Assembly: GCA_022824145.1 (NCBI GenBank)
Contig: JAJEAY010000178.1
Span: 21,673 to 85,672 of the forward strand
Source of the DNA: Rhodobacter sp.
GTDB taxonomy: Bacteria > Pseudomonadota > Alphaproteobacteria > Rhodobacterales > Rhodobacteraceae
Direction of reading: 5' to 3'
DNA: 64,000 bases
Shown here in pieces: positions 47,721-55,912 of this stretch; position 1 is the stretch's first letter; each line of letters opens with the position of its first letter. The position numbers were made by a program, and so were the translations under genes. The notes beneath the pieces are model-generated. The model saw only the letters and a program-made list of their open reading frames with translations. It searched no databases and had not been told where the DNA came from.

Positions 47721-48436
47721 GCGGAATCTGCGTACAGGATCTGTCTTTTTCATATGGAGCCGGTGCTGCGCTCGCATCGGTTTCCTTCGCTGTCGAAACC
47801 GGTGCCTTCTGTGCCCTTCTCGGTCCGAACGGCGCCGGAAAATCCACGCTGTTCGCGCTTTTGACCCGGCTTTTCACCACGACAGGCGGCAGCATCGAAA
47901 TCGCTGGCCACAACCTGTCGCGGGAGCCGGGACACGCTCTGGCCGCGATGGGCGTGGTGTTCCAGCAGCCGACGCTGGATCTTGACCTCACGGTGCGCCA
48001 GAACCTTCGTTATTTCATGGCGCTCCAGGGGCAGTCTGGCCGTGCCTCCGACCGTCGCATCGAGGCAGCCCTTGAATGCCTCTCAATGGCGGACAGGGCC
48101 AATGAAAAGGTCAGGAAGCTCAACGGCGGACACCGCCGCCGAACCGAAATCGCAAGGGCGCTGACGCATAGCCCGAAGGTACTGCTGCTGGACGAACCGA
48201 CTGTCGGCCTGGATCATGCGAGCCGTGCGGCGATCACACGTGACGTCCATGAACTTGCTGACAGCCAGAACGTGACTGTTCTCTGGGCGACTCACCTAAC
48301 GGATGAGATCGACGACAATGACCAGCTTCTGATTCTTCACCGCGGCCAAATCCTCGCGGACGGACGGGCCGGCGACGTCAGAGGTGACCAAAGCCTGGCC
48401 GATGCGTTCCTGGTACGAACGGGAGAGAGCTGGTGA
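47717..48436 (+). CDS. ABC ATPase of the PQQ-pathway transporter (LutE/PedB-like)
   Basis: A 239-residue ATPase with Walker A GPNGAGKST, Walker B VLLLDEPTVGLDHASR and the switch histidine in WATHLTDE. The signature motif is LNGGH rather than LSGGQ. It resembles ABC-2/CcmA-type ATPases. The GTG start overlaps the preceding stop (GTGA). Its membrane partner follows with the same overlap. In Pseudomonas putida the comparable PedA1A2BC system is reported to import lanthanides. Confidence 0.85.
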   Translation: MSGICVQDLSFSYGAGAALASVSFAVETGAFCALLGPNGAGKSTLFALLTRLFTTTGGSIEIAGHNLSREPGHALAAMGVVFQQPTLDLDLTVRQNLRYFMALQGQSGRASDRRIEAALECLSMADRANEKVRKLNGGHRRRTEIARALTHSPKVLLLDEPTVGLDHASRAAITRDVHELADSQNVTVLWATHLTDEIDDNDQLLILHRGQILADGRAGDVRGDQSLADAFLVRTGESW

Positions 48437-49224
48437 TCCCTCATTTCATAGCCCTTCGTGCCATTATCGCGCGCGAACTCCATCGTTTCCTGCGGCAGCG
48501 CGGGCGCCTGATTGCGGCATTGGTGCGTCCGCTCGTCTGGCTCCTGGTATTCGCCGCCGGATTCCGGGCGGCGCTCGGCCTTTCGATCCAGATGCCTTAC
48601 CAGACCTACATCACCTACGAGGTCTACATCGTGCCGGGACTGTGCGGCATGATCATGCTCTTCAACGGCATGCAGTCTTCACTTGGACTGGTCTACGACC
48701 GGGAAATGGGATCAATGCGGCTTCTGTTGACGAGTCCTTTGCCGCGCTGGTGGCTCCTTACCTGCCGGCTGATCGGCGCGACTGTGATCTCGGTGGCCCA
48801 AGTCTATGTCTTTCTGGCCGTCACCGCTGCATTCGGCGTCCAAATGCCGCTTCTCGGATATTTGGCGGCTCTCCCGGCACTGACGGCATCAGGTTTCATG
48901 CTGAGTGCGCTCGGACTGGCGGTCTCAAGCCTTGTCCGCCAGCTCGAGAATTTCGCTGGCGTCATGAACTTTGTGATTTTTCCGATGTTTTTTCTGTCTT
49001 CCGCACTTTATCCGCTCTGGAAAATGAAGGAGTCCAGCATTCTTCTCCACAACCTATGCGCCGCGAATCCCTTTACGCATGCGGTTGAGCTGATCCGATT
49101 CGCTCTCTATCTCGAATGGAACGTCCCAATGGCGCTCCTGACGGTTCTCGTGACGGCGGTCCTTATGGCGGTGGCTCTCTGGGGTTACGATCCGTCGAAG
49201 GGTCTGATTCGCCGAAAGGCGTGA
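48433..49224 (+). CDS. ABC-2 type permease of the PQQ-pathway transporter (LutF/PedC-like)
   Basis: A 263-residue membrane protein with six hydrophobic segments and an ABC-2 permease pattern (YIVPGLCGMIMLFNGMQSS; DREMGSMRLLLTSPLPRWWLL; FPMFFLSSALYPLW). The GTG start overlaps the ATPase stop (GTGA). ABC-2 permeases are usually exporters, yet homologues in lut/ped clusters are tied to metal uptake, so transport direction is open. Confidence 0.85.
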   Translation: MIPHFIALRAIIARELHRFLRQRGRLIAALVRPLVWLLVFAAGFRAALGLSIQMPYQTYITYEVYIVPGLCGMIMLFNGMQSSLGLVYDREMGSMRLLLTSPLPRWWLLTCRLIGATVISVAQVYVFLAVTAAFGVQMPLLGYLAALPALTASGFMLSALGLAVSSLVRQLENFAGVMNFVIFPMFFLSSALYPLWKMKESSILLHNLCAANPFTHAVELIRFALYLEWNVPMALLTVLVTAVLMAVALWGYDPSKGLIRRKA

Positions 49225-49406
49225 GGCCAAGTCTACTGCAGGTGAACGGCAATGCGACACCTTTGGGGCTGGCATGAGCTTTCAAACGGTGCCTTGCCGC
49301 AGTGGCGTCAATGTGCGATAATGGATCAGCTGACGTTGCTTCGGACACGTGGATTCGCTGCCTTCCAGACCGGAAGAGGGTGGAGGGACCGCAGAGTGAG
49401 GTTAGG

Positions 49407-49943
49407 ATGAAAAAGATCGCATTCCTTGTCGTTGCCCTTGTCGCTGCCTCTTCGGCCAACGCCAATGAAGAGTTCGGCACGCTCAATCCAGACGAGATGA
49501 CATGGCAGAGCTTCCTGGAACGCGCCGAGCAGGGTGAATCCGACATGGTGCTTTGCGCAACCGGCTACATGCTCACGAAATCCGGAAAACACGAAGCTGC
49601 CCGAACACTGTTCCTGAACTGTGCGCAGGACGGCTATACCGGTGCGATGACCTGGATGAGCCAGCTCGATAACAACGGACTCGGCGGCGAATACAATCCT
49701 GACGCGGCTGCGGAGTGGGACCGGCGCGCGGCGGAACTCGGCGACCCCGTCGGCAAGTTTAACTTTGGCCTGAACCTGATCAGAGGTCATGGCGTCGCAA
49801 GGGACGAGGAGTGGGGCAGGCGTCTGGTTGACGAGGCAGCCGACTACGGACTAGCCATCGCCCGCCGCCTTCAGGCCGCTGATTATGACCCTAATGCCGT
49901 GACGCCCGACGCTGACGAGTGGAAATACGCACCCATGTTCTGA
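49407..49943 (+). CDS. Exported Sel1-repeat (TPR-like) protein
   Basis: A 178-residue protein with a signal peptide (KKIAFLVVALVAASSANA) and at least two Sel1-like helical repeats. One runs from AAEWDRRAAELGDPVGKFNFG; the next contains RRLVDEAADYGLAIARRL. Such proteins act as periplasmic scaffolds. It follows the transporter operon on the same strand and its 3' end overlaps the convergent ATPase gene by about 61 bases. Role in the alcohol pathway is possible but undemonstrated. Confidence 0.75.
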   Translation: MKKIAFLVVALVAASSANANEEFGTLNPDEMTWQSFLERAEQGESDMVLCATGYMLTKSGKHEAARTLFLNCAQDGYTGAMTWMSQLDNNGLGGEYNPDAAAEWDRRAAELGDPVGKFNFGLNLIRGHGVARDEEWGRRLVDEAADYGLAIARRLQAADYDPNAVTPDADEWKYAPMF

Positions 49944-50584
49944 CGCTCCCCGACAATGCCGGCAGGGGTGCCGCCGAGTGCCACGATGCGGGAGGCAAGA
50001 CGCTTTGCCTCGTCTTCTATATGGGTAACAAAAAGTGTGGCGATGCCGGTTCGCTCCCGAAGCCGGACAAACAGGCGCATCATCTTGTCAATCGCTTCGG
50101 AATCCAGCGATGCGAAGGGCTCGTCCATCAGGAGCAGGTCCGGATTGGCGGCGAATGCGCGCACTATGGCCACACGCCGCGCCTGGCCGAGCGAGAGTTC
50201 ACCCGGATAGTCATCGCCTCTTCCGTCGAGCCCAGCGTCCGCGAGGAGCGCGAGCGCTTTGTCTTGGCTCGTACCTGTCGCGACCGTAAGGTTTTGCGTC
50301 AGTGTACGCCATGGAAGGAGGCGAGGTTCCTGAAAAACCATTGCTTGACTGCCTTGCAGGCTGACCCGCCCCCGGAAACCGTGCAGGATCCCCGCGACGA
50401 TCATGAGAAGCGTGGACTTGCCAATCCCTGACGGCCCGACGAGCGCAACGGTTTCTCTGCGCATGATTTCCAGGTTTACGCCGCGGAGCACCTCGCTTCC
50501 GCCGCGGAATACTGAATTGATCTTGAGCGAGAGAACTGACCCTGGGTCTGCGTGAGCGGAGTCCGAGGCCAATTCCCTGCGCAT
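49883..50584 (-). CDS. ABC ATPase, SsuB/TauB type, without adjacent permease
   Basis: A 233-residue ATPase: Walker A GPSGIGKST, Walker B LLLMDEP with D-loop SLDSEA, and switch histidine LFVTHIEDEA. The signature reads LSLGQARR in place of LSGGQ. It starts five bases after the binding-protein gene. The next gene downstream on this strand, where a permease is expected, is missing. Its tail instead overlaps the Sel1 gene. The orphan permease at 31.8-32.6 kb is the obvious candidate partner. Confidence 0.85.
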   Translation of the reverse strand: MRRELASDSAHADPGSVLSLKINSVFRGGSEVLRGVNLEIMRRETVALVGPSGIGKSTLLMIVAGILHGFRGRVSLQGSQAMVFQEPRLLPWRTLTQNLTVATGTSQDKALALLADAGLDGRGDDYPGELSLGQARRVAIVRAFAANPDLLLMDEPFASLDSEAIDKMMRLFVRLRERTGIATLFVTHIEDEAKRLASRIVALGGTPAGIVGERQNMGAYFHSSASGVTALGS

Positions 50585-50588
50585 CGCT

Positions 50589-51560
50589 TCAGCTGCCGCT
50601 GTAGAACAGCCCTGCTGGCAGTTCGGTCACTGACCCGACGAGATCCCTGCCGCCGAGCCGAGCCATGAGGTCAAGCATTCGTGCTGCTGAGTCCTCATCG
50701 ATACCGCCAGCACCGGGAATTCCTGCAATGAAGCCGGCCTTCAGGGATTCGAATTCCGCGTCGGATTTGGCGTTCATGCGGTCTCGGAGACGGTCCCATG
50801 CAGCGTCATCACCTGCAAGCCGTTCTTTTGCGGCGCGCGAGGCCCGGGCGAAGCCGGCTGCGAGGTCCGGGTCGCTGCGCAGGAGATCTCCCTTGATCAC
50901 GTAGCCAAGAAGCGGTGTTTCCGGATTGAGACCGAGCGCCTTCGCGGCCTCAGAAACGTCAACCAGTTTCCTCATTCCGGCCGCTTCCATCTTTGCCTGG
51001 AAGTGCCAGAAATTGATCGCTCCGCTGAAATCGCCGCCCAGCGCAGTTTTGAATATGAGGGGAGGCGCCCCGAAGACCTGTTCTGTTTCCGTCGCCAGGT
51101 CGATTCCGTGCTTCTGCTCGGCATAGGCACGGAGAATCAGCCAGCTTTTGTCAGTCGGGCCACCGGCGATTCCGATCTTGCCGCCAGCCAGATCGGCAAG
51201 TGACTCGGCATTGCTGCCATCCGGTACAAGGAGGCCGCCCACGGACTTGGAATAGGGAATGAATACATAGTCCTTTCCCTCAGCCCGCTGCCGCGCGACC
51301 CAGAGCCAGTCAGCGACTACGACATCCGCTTCGTCACCCTGAAACGCGACACGTGTGGCGGGGTTTCCGGCAAAGGGCAGGACTTCCAGCGAAAAACCGT
51401 TGTCCGAGTCGAGACCGAAATGGGTGATCGTGTCAAGTTCCCAGTTCACGGTTCCGGTCTTCAGGACCGCCGCTTTCAGTACGGGCATCTCGGCCAGTGC
51501 CGCGCCGGCTGAAACGAGAAGTGCGGTGGCAGCGAGCAGAATCCTTCGGAAATCGGTCAT
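50589..51560 (-). CDS. Periplasmic binding protein, NMT1/SsuA-like
   Basis: A 323-residue exported protein. AGGGAAGG lies right before ATG 51560 and a signal peptide ends AGAALAE. The NMT1-like pattern includes FAGNPATRVAFQGDEADVVVADWLWVARQRAEG and GGKIGIAGGPTDKSWLILRAYAEQ. It heads a two-gene operon with the ATPase. The cargo is unknown; such systems import sulfonates, nitrate, thiamine precursors or similar molecules. Confidence 0.85.
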   Translation of the reverse strand: MTDFRRILLAATALLVSAGAALAEMPVLKAAVLKTGTVNWELDTITHFGLDSDNGFSLEVLPFAGNPATRVAFQGDEADVVVADWLWVARQRAEGKDYVFIPYSKSVGGLLVPDGSNAESLADLAGGKIGIAGGPTDKSWLILRAYAEQKHGIDLATETEQVFGAPPLIFKTALGGDFSGAINFWHFQAKMEAAGMRKLVDVSEAAKALGLNPETPLLGYVIKGDLLRSDPDLAAGFARASRAAKERLAGDDAAWDRLRDRMNAKSDAEFESLKAGFIAGIPGAGGIDEDSAARMLDLMARLGGRDLVGSVTELPAGLFYSGS

Positions 51561-52141
51561 CCTTCCCTCTCTCATGTCTAGACTGTCGGCAGCCTAGCGC
51601 AGTCAGGAACGCCGCATATACGACAATAGGCCAATACGAGGCCAGAGCGCGGTCCGGGCTGTGCCGACAGCAGGATGAGCGTCCGCCTCACGATCCGGTG
51701 GATGAACGCATCGGGTTTCCATGGACCCGTTTACAGGCTCTTGCCGCTTCAGGCACAGCCCTCTCCAGTCAGCGGGTGGGCATCGGCAGACCAGGCAGGC
51801 TTTACCCTTGCAGACGGGTGCCGATGATGCGCGATGGATTTCTGGCATTGTTGTGAGGTGGCGTTGTGAGGTGGCCGATTCCCGGCTGCGCCGGATGCCT
51901 TCCGCAGACTGGAGGGGTTGCCATGGACCCCAGCAATGTTCCAGCGCACCAGGCGAGGTCATTGACGTCCGATAAGTAGAGAACCCAATTTGTCGGGGCC
52001 AAGCGATGTCCTCGCGCGAGGCTTAGTGCTTACGACCATTGTTCAATATGCCAGTTCGACCCCTTCGTCATATTTTCTTGCAGCACCCGTGTGCGCTGCG
52101 TGCATGGGATAGACGGGAACGACTCTAGTGGGAGGAATCCA
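51561..52141. other. Promoter/leader region of the lanthanide-type alcohol dehydrogenase
   Basis: No gene is supported in 580 bases. It contains a 13-bp tandem repeat (GTTGTGAGGTGGC at 51850-51862 and 51863-51875) and GGGAGG just before the dehydrogenase ATG. The length suggests a regulated promoter, the likely target of the LuxR-type regulator at 54 kb. Confidence 0.4.
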
Positions 52142-53908
52142 ATGAACCGACTAATGATGACGGCGGCGGTCCTCGGCATAGTCGCGGCCGGCTCGGCCGC
52201 AGCCGGTGTGACGGATGCCGACCTGGCAAACGACCAGGCGACAACGGGCGACATCGTGACCAACGGAATGGGACGTGACCTTCAGCGTTACTCGCCTCTC
52301 GACATCCTGAACAGGGACAATGTCAAGAACCTGGTGCCTGCCTGGGCCTTCAGTCTTGGCGGCGAGAAGCAGCGTGGTCAGGAAACTCAGCCGCTGGTGC
52401 ATGACGGTGTCATGTACATCACCGGATCCTATTCCCGAATCTATGCCCTCGACGTAAAGACCGGCACCGAAATCTGGCAGTATGACGCACGTCTTCCAGA
52501 AGGCATCCTTCCCTGCTGCGACGTCGTGAACCGCGGCGCCGCGATTTACGGTGACAACGTCTACTTCGGTACGTTGGATGCTCGCCTCGTGGCGCTTAAC
52601 GCCAAGACCGGCGATGTGGTATGGAATAAGAAGATCGCCGATTACAAGGCCGGCTATTCCTACACGGCTGCGCCGCTCATAGTCGACGGCAAGGTGATCA
52701 TCGGTAATTCGGGCGGAGAGTTCGGCGTTGTTGGGACCGTTTACGCCTATGGCGCTGAAAACGGCGACCTGATCTGGACCCGTCCGGTAATCGAAGGCCA
52801 TATGGGCTCTCTGAATGGTGAGCCGTCGACCATGACCGGCACGCTCAACGCGACTTGGCCGGGCGACATGTGGCAGACTGGTGGCGGTGCCACATGGAAC
52901 GGCGGAAGCTACGACGCCGACACCCACACGGTTGTGTTTGGCGCAGGCAACCCGGCGCCCTGGAATTCTTGGCTGCGGGCTGCAGGCAACCCCTCGGGAA
53001 CGGAAGGCGACAACCTCTACGCCGCGAGTCGGATCGGAATCGACCCGGACAATGGGGAAATCAAGTGGCATTATCAGAGCACGCCGCGCGAGGGCTGGGA
53101 TTACGACGGCGTGAACGAGGTCGTTGCCTATACCGACCGTGAGGGCAACAAGCGCTTCGCCACTGCTGACCGGAACGGCTTTTTCTACGTGCTTAACCGC
53201 GACGACGGTGCCTTTGTTTCGGGTACGCCCTTCGTGAAGGATATCACCTGGGCCGAGGGGATCGACGAGAATGGCAGGCCGATCTTTGTCGAGTCGAATC
53301 GTCCCGGCAACCCGGCTGAGGCTGCCGATGGTTCAAAGGGCGCGGTGATCTTCGCGTCGCCTTCCTTCCTGGGCGGCAAGAACTGGATGCCCATGTCCTT
53401 CAGCCAGCGCACCGGAAATTTCTATGTGCCGTCCAACGAATGGGGCATGGACATCTGGAACGAGCCTATCACCTACAAGAAAGGCGCTGCCTATCTCGGC
53501 GCAGGGTTCACCATCAAGCCGAACTATGAAGACCATATCGGCTCGCTGAAGGCCATTGACCCCGACACAGGTGAGATCAGGTGGGAATACCGGAACGATG
53601 CACCGCTCTGGGCCGGTGTCATGACCACTGCGGGAGGTCTGGTTTTCACCGGCAATCCAGAAGGTCAGTTCATCGCGTTCGACGACGAGACCGGCGAAAT
53701 CCTCTGGTCCTTCCAGACCGGTTCCGGCATCGTTGGCCAACCCGTAACCTGGGAAATGGACGGCGAACAGTATGTCTCGGTCATCTCTGGATGGGGCGGC
53801 GCCGTTCCGCTCTGGGGCGGTGAGGTTGCGAAGAAAGTCAGCTACCTGAACCAGGGCGGCACGCTCTGGACATTCCGGCTGCCCGCAGCCTTGGCAATGG
53901 CCCAGTGA
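52142..53908 (+). CDS. pedH: PQQ-dependent alcohol dehydrogenase, lanthanide type (PedH/ExaF-like)
   Basis: A 588-residue periplasmic quinoprotein that oxidises primary alcohols. Signal peptide 1-22. PQQ-contact features are the vicinal disulfide Cys125-Cys126 (PCCDVVNRG) and the tryptophan-docking blades. Metal ligands would be Glu193 (SGGEFG), Asn270 (GAGNPAPWN), the catalytic Asp320 and Asp322 (GWDYDGVNE). The extra Asp two residues after the catalytic one marks lanthanide enzymes; calcium enzymes have Ala or Ser there. [13 protein letters not shown] and PEGILPCC favour the ethanol-dehydrogenase (PedH/ExaF) group over XoxF. No pqq genes are in the window. Confidence 0.9.
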   Translation: MNRLMMTAAVLGIVAAGSAAAGVTDADLANDQATTGDIVTNGMGRDLQRYSPLDILNRDNVKNLVPAWAFSLGGEKQRGQETQPLVHDGVMYITGSYSRIYALDVKTGTEIWQYDARLPEGILPCCDVVNRGAAIYGDNVYFGTLDARLVALNAKTGDVVWNKKIADYKAGYSYTAAPLIVDGKVIIGNSGGEFGVVGTVYAYGAENGDLIWTRPVIEGHMGSLNGEPSTMTGTLNATWPGDMWQTGGGATWNGGSYDADTHTVVFGAGNPAPWNSWLRAAGNPSGTEGDNLYAASRIGIDPDNGEIKWHYQSTPREGWDYDGVNEVVAYTDREGNKRFATADRNGFFYVLNRDDGAFVSGTPFVKDITWAEGIDENGRPIFVESNRPGNPAEAADGSKGAVIFASPSFLGGKNWMPMSFSQRTGNFYVPSNEWGMDIWNEPITYKKGAAYLGAGFTIKPNYEDHIGSLKAIDPDTGEIRWEYRNDAPLWAGVMTTAGGLVFTGNPEGQFIAFDDETGEILWSFQTGSGIVGQPVTWEMDGEQYVSVISGWGGAVPLWGGEVAKKVSYLNQGGTLWTFRLPAALAMAQ

Positions 53909-53936
53909 GAAGTGAGAACTGAGGCACTATGATTGC

Positions 53937-53964
53937 GGGAAGGCGGCCTCCGGGCCGCCTTCCC
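53937..53964 (+). terminator. 12-bp perfect hairpin after the alcohol dehydrogenase
   Basis: GGGAAGGCGGCC pairs perfectly with GGCCGCCTTCCC around a TCCG loop, 28 bases after the dehydrogenase stop. There is no T-tract. It may terminate or protect a highly expressed mRNA. Confidence 0.65.
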
Positions 53965-54025
53965 ATAAGGACTCAGACAGCAACTCTCCGCGAACTTGGT
54001 GTGGGAATAGAGGTGCGGCAGACAA

Positions 54026-54700
54026 ATGACCCGAGCCGGTAGAGACATCGCTTCCTGGTTCCTGGTGGTGGATGACCATCCCCTGTTCTGCGATGCGCTT
54101 GGCCTCACCGTCCGTTCGGTCTCGGATGTATCGGTCCGGACAGCGGACTGCCTGGAAAACGCTCTTGACGCTATATCGGAGCACGGAAAGCCGGGGCTGA
54201 TCATTCTTGATCTAAATCTGCCGGATGTGAACGGTCTTGAGGGTTTGGTCCGTTTGAAGGAAACTGTGGCGGACACTCCGGTATTGGTGGTCTCTTCACT
54301 CGCCGACGGTCGCATTGTTCGCGGCGCGATTCGCCTCGGCGCTGCAGGCTACGTGCCGAAACACAGCTCGCGCGCCGTTATTCTTGCTGCGCTGGATGCT
54401 GTCAGGCGTGGCGAAACCTATGTTCCGGATGGCTTCGCAAATACAGGCGACGGGGCCGAGCTTGCCGATGCCGGCCGCCGGCTCGCTTCTCTGACCAACC
54501 AGCAGCGCCGGATTCTCAATTTGATCTGCGAGGGAAAGCTTAACAAGCAGATCGCTTACGAACTTTCAATTGCGGAGACTACCGTCAAGGCCCATATGAC
54601 CGCGATCATGCGGAAGCTTGGTGTCTACAGCCGTACGCAGGCGGTGGTCGTCGCGCGCCAGGCACATTTTGAAACGCACTTGCCTATAGCCGAACACTAG
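54026..54700 (+). CDS. LuxR/NarL-type response regulator (ErbR/AgmR-like)
   Basis: A 224-residue regulator. The receiver domain has acidic VVDDH, phospho-acceptor Asp62 (LDLNLP) and the conserved Lys in GYVPKHSS. The LuxR HTH is LTNQQRRILNLICEGKLNKQIAYELSIAETTVKAHMTAIMRKL. Similar regulators (ErbR/AgmR, PedR1) control PQQ alcohol dehydrogenases in Pseudomonas. It is encoded directly after the dehydrogenase and before a FIST sensor and hybrid kinase, so control of the dehydrogenase promoter is the likely job. Confidence 0.88.
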   Translation: MTRAGRDIASWFLVVDDHPLFCDALGLTVRSVSDVSVRTADCLENALDAISEHGKPGLIILDLNLPDVNGLEGLVRLKETVADTPVLVVSSLADGRIVRGAIRLGAAGYVPKHSSRAVILAALDAVRRGETYVPDGFANTGDGAELADAGRRLASLTNQQRRILNLICEGKLNKQIAYELSIAETTVKAHMTAIMRKLGVYSRTQAVVVARQAHFETHLPIAEH

Positions 54701-54730
54701 CCATATCCTCAAACGGGGAGGGACGTGCGG

Positions 54731-55909
54731 ATGCCATTGGCAGAGCGCGGGTTGTCCGGCGTCAACCGTGACGGTGATCGGGAGGTGCTGGTTACCCGAA
54801 CAGTATCGGCTGGCGATTGTTCAGGCCTGAAGGATCTCGCAGGCTGGATGGAACGGGAACCCTTGGCTCTTGTCGCGCTCTTCGTTTCTCCGGAGGCGGA
54901 CTTCCGCCGTGTCATGGGCGACTTCTCGGAAACTCTCCCGTCCGTGCCGATCATCGGCTGTACGACGGCAGGCGAGATTGCCGATTCCGGATACGAGGAT
55001 GGTCGCATCGTCGCGACCGGATTTCCCTCCCGCCTGTTTTCTTCAAAGGTTCTGGTCATCGAGGATCTGCATGACATCGATGCCCAGAAGCTGATCGACA
55101 GGATCATCCGGGAGCGGCTGGACCTGACGGAAAGTTCGCGGAACATGCGCGACGGATTCGCGTTCCTGTTGGTCGACGGGCTTTCGCTTCGGGAAGATGT
55201 TCTTGCGGCGGCGGTCGCGCCGGCTCTCGCCGAGATGCAGCTCTTCGGCGGCTCGGCAGGCGACGGAACCCGCTTCGAGCGAACGATGGTGGCTGGCAAC
55301 GGCCAAGCCCTTGAAAACGCGGCAGTATTGGCGCTTGTTCGGACGGCCTGCAAAGCACGGGTCTTCACGCTGAACCATCTTGAACCCCGTGATACGCGCA
55401 TGGTCGTAACGGATGCCGATCCCGACCGGCGCATTGTCAAGACAATCAATGCCGAACCAGCGGCACGGGAATATTCCAGGATCGTCGGAAAAGATCCGGA
55501 CCAGCTCGATCCGTTCACCTTTGCGGCGCATCCGGTTGTTGTGCGCATCGGGGGAGAGCACCACGTCCGCTCGATTCAGCGCGTCAATGAGAAGGGTGAA
55601 CTCGTCTTTTTTTCGGCCATCGACGAAGGAATGGTTCTGAAGACAGCTGCTGCCACCGACATGGCGGATCATCTTGAACAGTTCCTCTCCTCTTTGTCGG
55701 ACGATACCGCGCCAAGCTCGATTCTGGCATGCGACTGCATCCTTCGCCGCATTGAGGCGCTGCAATGCCAATCGATTGGCCCGGTTTCCGACGCACTGGC
55801 GCGTCACCGGGTCACAGGGTTTTCCACTTACGGCGAGCAGATCGGACCGCTGCATGTGAACCAGACGTTAACGGGCGTCGCATTGTATTCGCCCGAGGGA
55901 GACCAATGA
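54731..55909 (+). CDS. FIST-domain sensor protein (NosP-like)
   Basis: A 392-residue cytoplasmic protein with FIST-N (VALFVSPEADFRRVMGDFSETL; IIGCTTAGEIADSGYED) and FIST-C (EPAAREYSRIVGKDPDQLDPFTFAAHP) domains. ATG 54731 has GGGGAGGG at good spacing; a GTG at 54725 is too close to it. In Pseudomonas, NosP is a haem-binding NO sensor that controls its neighbouring kinase. Haem binding here cannot be judged from sequence alone. It is three bases upstream of the hybrid kinase. Confidence 0.88.
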   Translation: MPLAERGLSGVNRDGDREVLVTRTVSAGDCSGLKDLAGWMEREPLALVALFVSPEADFRRVMGDFSETLPSVPIIGCTTAGEIADSGYEDGRIVATGFPSRLFSSKVLVIEDLHDIDAQKLIDRIIRERLDLTESSRNMRDGFAFLLVDGLSLREDVLAAAVAPALAEMQLFGGSAGDGTRFERTMVAGNGQALENAAVLALVRTACKARVFTLNHLEPRDTRMVVTDADPDRRIVKTINAEPAAREYSRIVGKDPDQLDPFTFAAHPVVVRIGGEHHVRSIQRVNEKGELVFFSAIDEGMVLKTAAATDMADHLEQFLSSLSDDTAPSSILACDCILRRIEALQCQSIGPVSDALARHRVTGFSTYGEQIGPLHVNQTLTGVALYSPEGDQ

Positions 55910-55912
55910 TCG

